Source: Clavulina sp. PMI_390 (Eukaryota > Basidiomycota > Agaricomycetes > Cantharellales > Hydnaceae). From it: a stretch of 10,173 nucleotides of DNA. The DNA lies in contig WIDE01000328.1 of NCBI GenBank assembly GCA_015039315.1, forward strand, positions 1-10,173, in the 5' to 3' direction. The notes under the pieces are model-generated. The model had not been told where the DNA came from. It saw only the letters and a program-made list of their open reading frames with translations, and did no database searches. The position numbers and the translations under genes were made by a program. Positions 7,149-10,173 of the stretch are shown here, in pieces (the stretch's first letter is position 1; each line of letters starts with the position of its first letter).

Positions 7149-8507
7149 ATAACCGCAACTACCAGTATCCAAGACCTGTTCCCGGAGTTGCTCGTGTCTA
7201 TTTCCGATTTCCTATGTCTCCCGCCAAAAGAGCTTGGTTCCATCGCTCTCGTATGCAGCCGTTGGAGTGAAATCATAATAAACACCAGCACCCTGTGGAG
7301 GGATATTCGTATCGTGCTAGACGGTTCCAAAGCGCCGACTTTGACATCGTCTCCTGTCGTATTCACGGAACTCTGTTTTCTCCGCTCCAAAATGGCGAAA
7401 CTCACATTGAGCATTATCCTTCGCCGTATTTGGAAAAACAATGTGCTAATCCCACATCTGCGGTATCTACTGTCTTACCATGCTCCAAGAATCCAGGGAC
7501 TAGAAATAAAAGAGTTTCTGGGGAATGACTCACTATTTCCTCTGGACTTTCACTTCTCGGTGCTGGAGACGGTTCGGATTCACTGTGTCAACGTCGATAG
7601 AGTGAATCCAGACTATATATTCTCTCTTCCTACAAGCTTGAAAAGCTTGCAGGTCAAGGGACCTTTTCCTCGAATACAGCCGACAGGGAGCCCTTTTCGG
7701 CCATTATTCAACATCAAAGCTGCCTCCCTGCAGATCCTAAAAGTCTCCACGCATGGCAATCATAATGATTTAGAAATTGATAACCTTCCCCGTTACTCCG
7801 ACCTTCGGCATCTGGAGCTTCTAACTTCCACCGTACCAAAGGCCCCAGCTATTGGTCAGCCGCTGAGGTTGCCCCCTCCTCGTATCTCTCGTCTTCAGAG
7901 ACTCATCCTCCTCCTTCTGTCATCATTTCGCCTCGCTCTCTTCACTCTCCCACCTCACTCTTTCAACTGGACAGCCTACACCAAGCACACTTCCTTGGCC
8001 GTCAATGCCTCGACTCACTACATTGACCGGCTACAGAATGCATGCGAACGATGTGTTAGCAATAGTGAACAAGTGTCCCATGCTCGTAGCAATTCACTAC
8101 AAAAGTATTACGGGATTCGTTCCCCTCCTTGATGGTCTGCGCAACATTTTACGATCGAATTCTCGACACCAGCCATCCCGTTTGGTGAGCAGTACTCTAG
8201 GAGATGTGGCAAACCATCTGGAGCGTCTTCGCCTCAACGCCATTATACCGAACTCGGCTGTCCAATATGAACCAGCGATGGCCGTTATTAGTGGCGTGGG
8301 ACAGCTACTCGGAGGAGGAGGAGGAGGAGGAGTTTTGGCCACATGGGCAGCTCGAAATGATTGCTCGCCCTTCAGGCAAACCTGAAGCGAGACAATGACG
8401 AAAAAGATCTCCTAGAAGCTCTTAATCACCTCAAAATGCGATCAAGAATAAAAGTGCTTGGTAGCGCGGATGAGAATCAAAGTTTTGGCCTACCGCTACT
8501 TTCCGTT
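7149..8507 (+). pseudogene. F-box-like protein, copy 3 (pseudogene with several lesions)
   Basis: Homology to copies 1 and 2 runs the full length but needs three frame changes. The codon aligned with the ATG of copy 1 is ATA (7149-7151; shared ACAATCAT context) and no other in-frame ATG lies before or within the F-box. The F-box itself is readable (LFPELLVSISDFLCL, IALVCSRWSEI, LWRDI), and the frame stays open to about 7870. There, one extra C in the C5 run at 7872-7876 shifts the frame; homology resumes as LLVSLVF and FCHHFASL. At 8311-8332 a GGA tract encodes seven glycines where copy 2 has one. One extra T in 8333-8336 shifts the frame before WPHGQLEMIAR. About two bases are lost near 8396, before DEKDLLEAL. 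The terminal stop seen in the other copies is missing. Isolated sequencing errors could explain the homopolymer cases, but not the start loss, the terminal change and the two-base loss together. Confidence 0.85.
8311..8332 (+). repeat. GGA trinucleotide tract inside F-box copy 3
   Basis: Seven GGA units plus one G replace a single codon at the matching place of copy 2 (LLGVWPQG) and of copy 1 (LLEVWPQG). The six additional units keep the frame by themselves. The tract directly precedes the T-run whose extra base does break the frame, so slippage appears to have acted twice within 26 bases. Confidence 0.9.
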
Positions 8508-8508
8508 A

Positions 8509-8763
8509 TCAGGTTATATTACCCAAACTCGGGGCAGAATTTTTCCTAATGCGGATGATGAAGCCCCGAACCTATGTACGAGCACAGCCTCGCAATCAAT
8601 AGAAAATGGAGCGATTGTCGAACACTCCACTCGCTCATGGAGCGATCGTTGGCTAGGCACTGCCACCCGAGGGCGCTTACCTCGATCTCCACCACCAGAC
8701 GGACAATCCGTACAGTGCTGCAGATTATTCAAACAATCCATTAGTTTATTTAAAGTATTTCAG
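8509..8763 (+). repeat. Diverged direct repeat, copy A
   Basis: It begins TCAGGTTATATTACC and shares several blocks in the same order with copy B: GATGAAGCCC at 8557, AGCGATCGTT at 8641, GCACTGCC at 8657 and GCAGATTATTCAAACAATC at 8720. The offsets to copy B are 279, 279, 289, 305 and 342, so B has gained or A has lost sequence progressively. Frame is not preserved between copies, which argues against a shared coding role. Inside copy A a perfect five-base stem CGCTC-ATG-GAGCG lies at 8631-8643. It may be a remnant of a non-autonomous mobile element or a local duplication; no terminal inverted repeats or target-site duplications were identified. Confidence 0.6.
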
Positions 8764-8787
8764 TGAATTCACAACGTTGCAAAAATG

Positions 8788-9085
8788 TCAGGTTATATTA
8801 CCTAGAATTGGGGAAAAATATTTCCTGCTGTGTGCGATGAAGCCCTGAACGTCGCAGTTCGAGCTGGAACCCCACCACTGACCATTGAACGCTCCATTCG
8901 CAGCCCCTCGCTTATGGTGAAACATGTGGAGCGATCGTTAATATTCAATTGCCATACCCTAGCACTGCCACCTAGACGCTTCCATCTTACAATACCGCCG
9001 TCTTCGTCGCTATTCGAGCTGTTTCTTGCCAAGAATCGCCTTCACCCCCAATCGATGACCTGCAAATTATTTCAATCTATACGAT
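8788..9085 (+). repeat. Diverged direct repeat, copy B
   Basis: It begins TCAGGTTATATTACC, the same 15 bases as copy A, and carries GATGAAGCCC at 8836, AGCGATCGTT at 8930, GCACTGCC at 8962 and GCAAATTATTTCAATC at 9062. The interval between blocks is longer than in copy A. An open frame on the plus strand (8830-9150, about 106 codons) overlaps it, but it has no recognised motif and is not maintained in copy A, so I do not call it a gene. Confidence 0.6.
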
Positions 9086-10173
9086 CGTACCTCTGTCACC
9101 CGTGCGGCGTCGCTCCATCCCGCACATCACCTACCCAAAAAGTCCACTGAGCTCCGTCTGCCAACACTTCCTCCCCATCGCATAGATAACAATTTTCGGT
9201 TTCAATGGAAATACCCAATCGAGGGTTTTTCCAGCCACGGGTGCCAGCTCTGGAATTATACTATCGCTATTAGTGACATTTTGCAGAGCAAATGAGAAGT
9301 AATAATACAAGACATGAACAAGCGATGTGCATTACAATAACCGAAGAGTGAGAGATCTGATATGCGTCTCGCCGTGCGACCTCCTATCCGTACAGAGCTA
9401 AGAGAAATATTCCGTTCTCCCATAGTAGATAACTGAGATTACCGCTGCATTCACAACCTGTAAAGGCTGTACCATCTCGCGCAAGAATGCTAATCTTTCG
9501 CTAATCCACTGCTGGCTCACGAACAATTTCTTGCATCTGAACACTACCGTAATAAATTTCCCGCCTATTTTATTGCCCAGCTACAGCAACTCCGAGTCCG
9601 ACGGACAAAATCGCGTGATCACAAACGGTATACACCAGATACATCACCAAAGACAATAACCCCTCATCCTCTACTCATGTATCCGAGATAATCGACCGTC
9701 CTTGCCAGTCCTCCAATCAGAGCGTAAAAATATAATTCTCCTCACTGTGGGCCGTACGTATCATGAGTTGGATGGCCGCCCCCGTATTTGCAATATTTTG
9801 TGACTTCATTAGTGATCAATTGCCCCAAAATCCTCATCTCCCACCAGGTCCTCACGCTCTGAGCACCGCAGAACAGTGCCGTTCGACCACTATCCAGGCG
9901 CATTGTGGGTTTATTGGCGCAGGTTAATCATTATTATACGCCTGGCCTTAGTCACTTTGTGCTCATCATGCCGCGCTAATAAATCATTTACACCCCCACT
10001 GATTGGCTGAGATTCGGTGATATGTAGTTATTTTTGACATTCAGTGGAAACGTCCACTGGCAGATTGGCACATATTCGCCTAATATACTATAGATAGAAT
10101 CGCCGGACAACTAATGGATTGGCATATATGTACCGAGCCTAGCACCTATGGAATCGTTGGTGTTTTTGAGAGA
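9086..10173. other. Non-coding stretch without recognisable gene
   Basis: No open frame of useful length is apparent on either strand beyond about 9150, no tRNA cloverleaf was found, and no transposase or reverse-transcriptase motif is visible. AATAAA occurs on the plus strand at 9551-9556 and 9978-9983, but no upstream gene end is assigned to either. A short direct repeat GATTGGCAYATAT lies at about 10065 and 10118. This is probably intergenic sequence or an old degraded element. Confidence 0.55.
10042..10059. repeat. Small perfect inverted repeat (hairpin)
   Basis: CAGTGGA and TCCACTG form a perfect seven-base stem around the loop AACG. No T-tract follows and no gene ends nearby, so a terminator role is not suggested. 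It may be a chance palindrome or part of an element end. Confidence 0.5.

Larger units (their letters stand above)
3150..8507 (+). repeat. Tandem array of three F-box gene units, about 1.9 kb each
   Basis: The start-codon positions (3297, 5186 and the mutated 7149) are 1889 and 1963 bases apart. Similarity extends beyond the coding sequences. The downstream spacers of copies 1 and 2 share CTTTATGCGAT (near 4709 and 6596), a block with CGATCGCCAAG then GATACG (near 4888 and 6785), and CGAGGCCT (near 4997 and 6915). The upstream regions share GAGCCAAACAC or a one-base variant. So the gene and its spacer were duplicated together, consistent with unequal crossing over. The protein copies are clearly diverged, so the duplications are not recent. 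Confidence 0.85.

Noticed and set aside
8830..9150. 106-codon plus-strand frame in repeat copy B
   Set aside because: The frame is not kept in repeat copy A and indels between the copies are not multiples of three; no recognisable motif.
9868..9910. GTTCGACC, resembling a tRNA T-loop
   Set aside because: The flanking bases do not form a T-arm stem and there is no A-box or acceptor stem at the proper distance.
1..10173. CRISPR array, prophage, defence island or biosynthetic cluster
   Set aside because: No spaced identical repeats, no such domains, and the intron-bearing genes point to a fungal chromosome.

Overview
The window looks like nuclear DNA of a filamentous basidiomycete, most likely an Agaricomycete; I cannot name the genus. 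The grounds are short introns of about 50-100 bases with GTRNGY donors and CTAAY-like branch sites, a tandem family of F-box-like proteins of a type greatly expanded in mushroom-forming fungi, and long eukaryotic intergenic spacers with no operon logic.

Left edge (1-495, minus strand): the 5' part of a gene for a secreted GILT-type thiol reductase. It is hidden in short exons and becomes visible only after splicing. Its signal peptide and the cysteine-bearing signature are present, and the rest runs off the window. A 21-codon upstream ORF ends in an ATGA overlap with its start codon. Positions 496-1152 are promoter and 3'UTR sequence.

Positions 1153-2765 (minus strand): a three-exon gene for a 493-residue single-pass membrane protein. 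It has a signal peptide, a tiny ectodomain, one membrane segment and a long proline/serine-rich cytoplasmic tail. Two small 5' exons were reconstructed from splice sites and frame. Its function is unknown; the tail resembles a docking scaffold. It is divergent from the next gene across about 530 bases.

Positions 3150-8510 (plus strand): three tandem copies of an F-box gene, each with its spacer, repeating every 1.89-1.96 kb. Copy 2 is a single intact 449-residue ORF. Copy 1 carries one frame break at the same place where its paralogues read through. A 47-base intron could bypass the break but would delete a conserved segment. Copy 3 is a pseudogene: its start ATG is ATA, it has two one-base insertions in homopolymers, an expanded GGA repeat, an approximately two-base loss, and it has lost its stop. 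The array is a small example of birth-and-death evolution of substrate receptors for SCF ubiquitin ligases.

Positions 8507-10173: non-coding. It begins with two diverged direct copies of a roughly 250-300 base sequence, the first abutting the last codons of F-box copy 3. Beyond about 9150 I see no gene.

The GILT, membrane-protein and F-box genes show no evident shared pathway. I see no defence system, CRISPR array, RNA gene or recognisable transposase.
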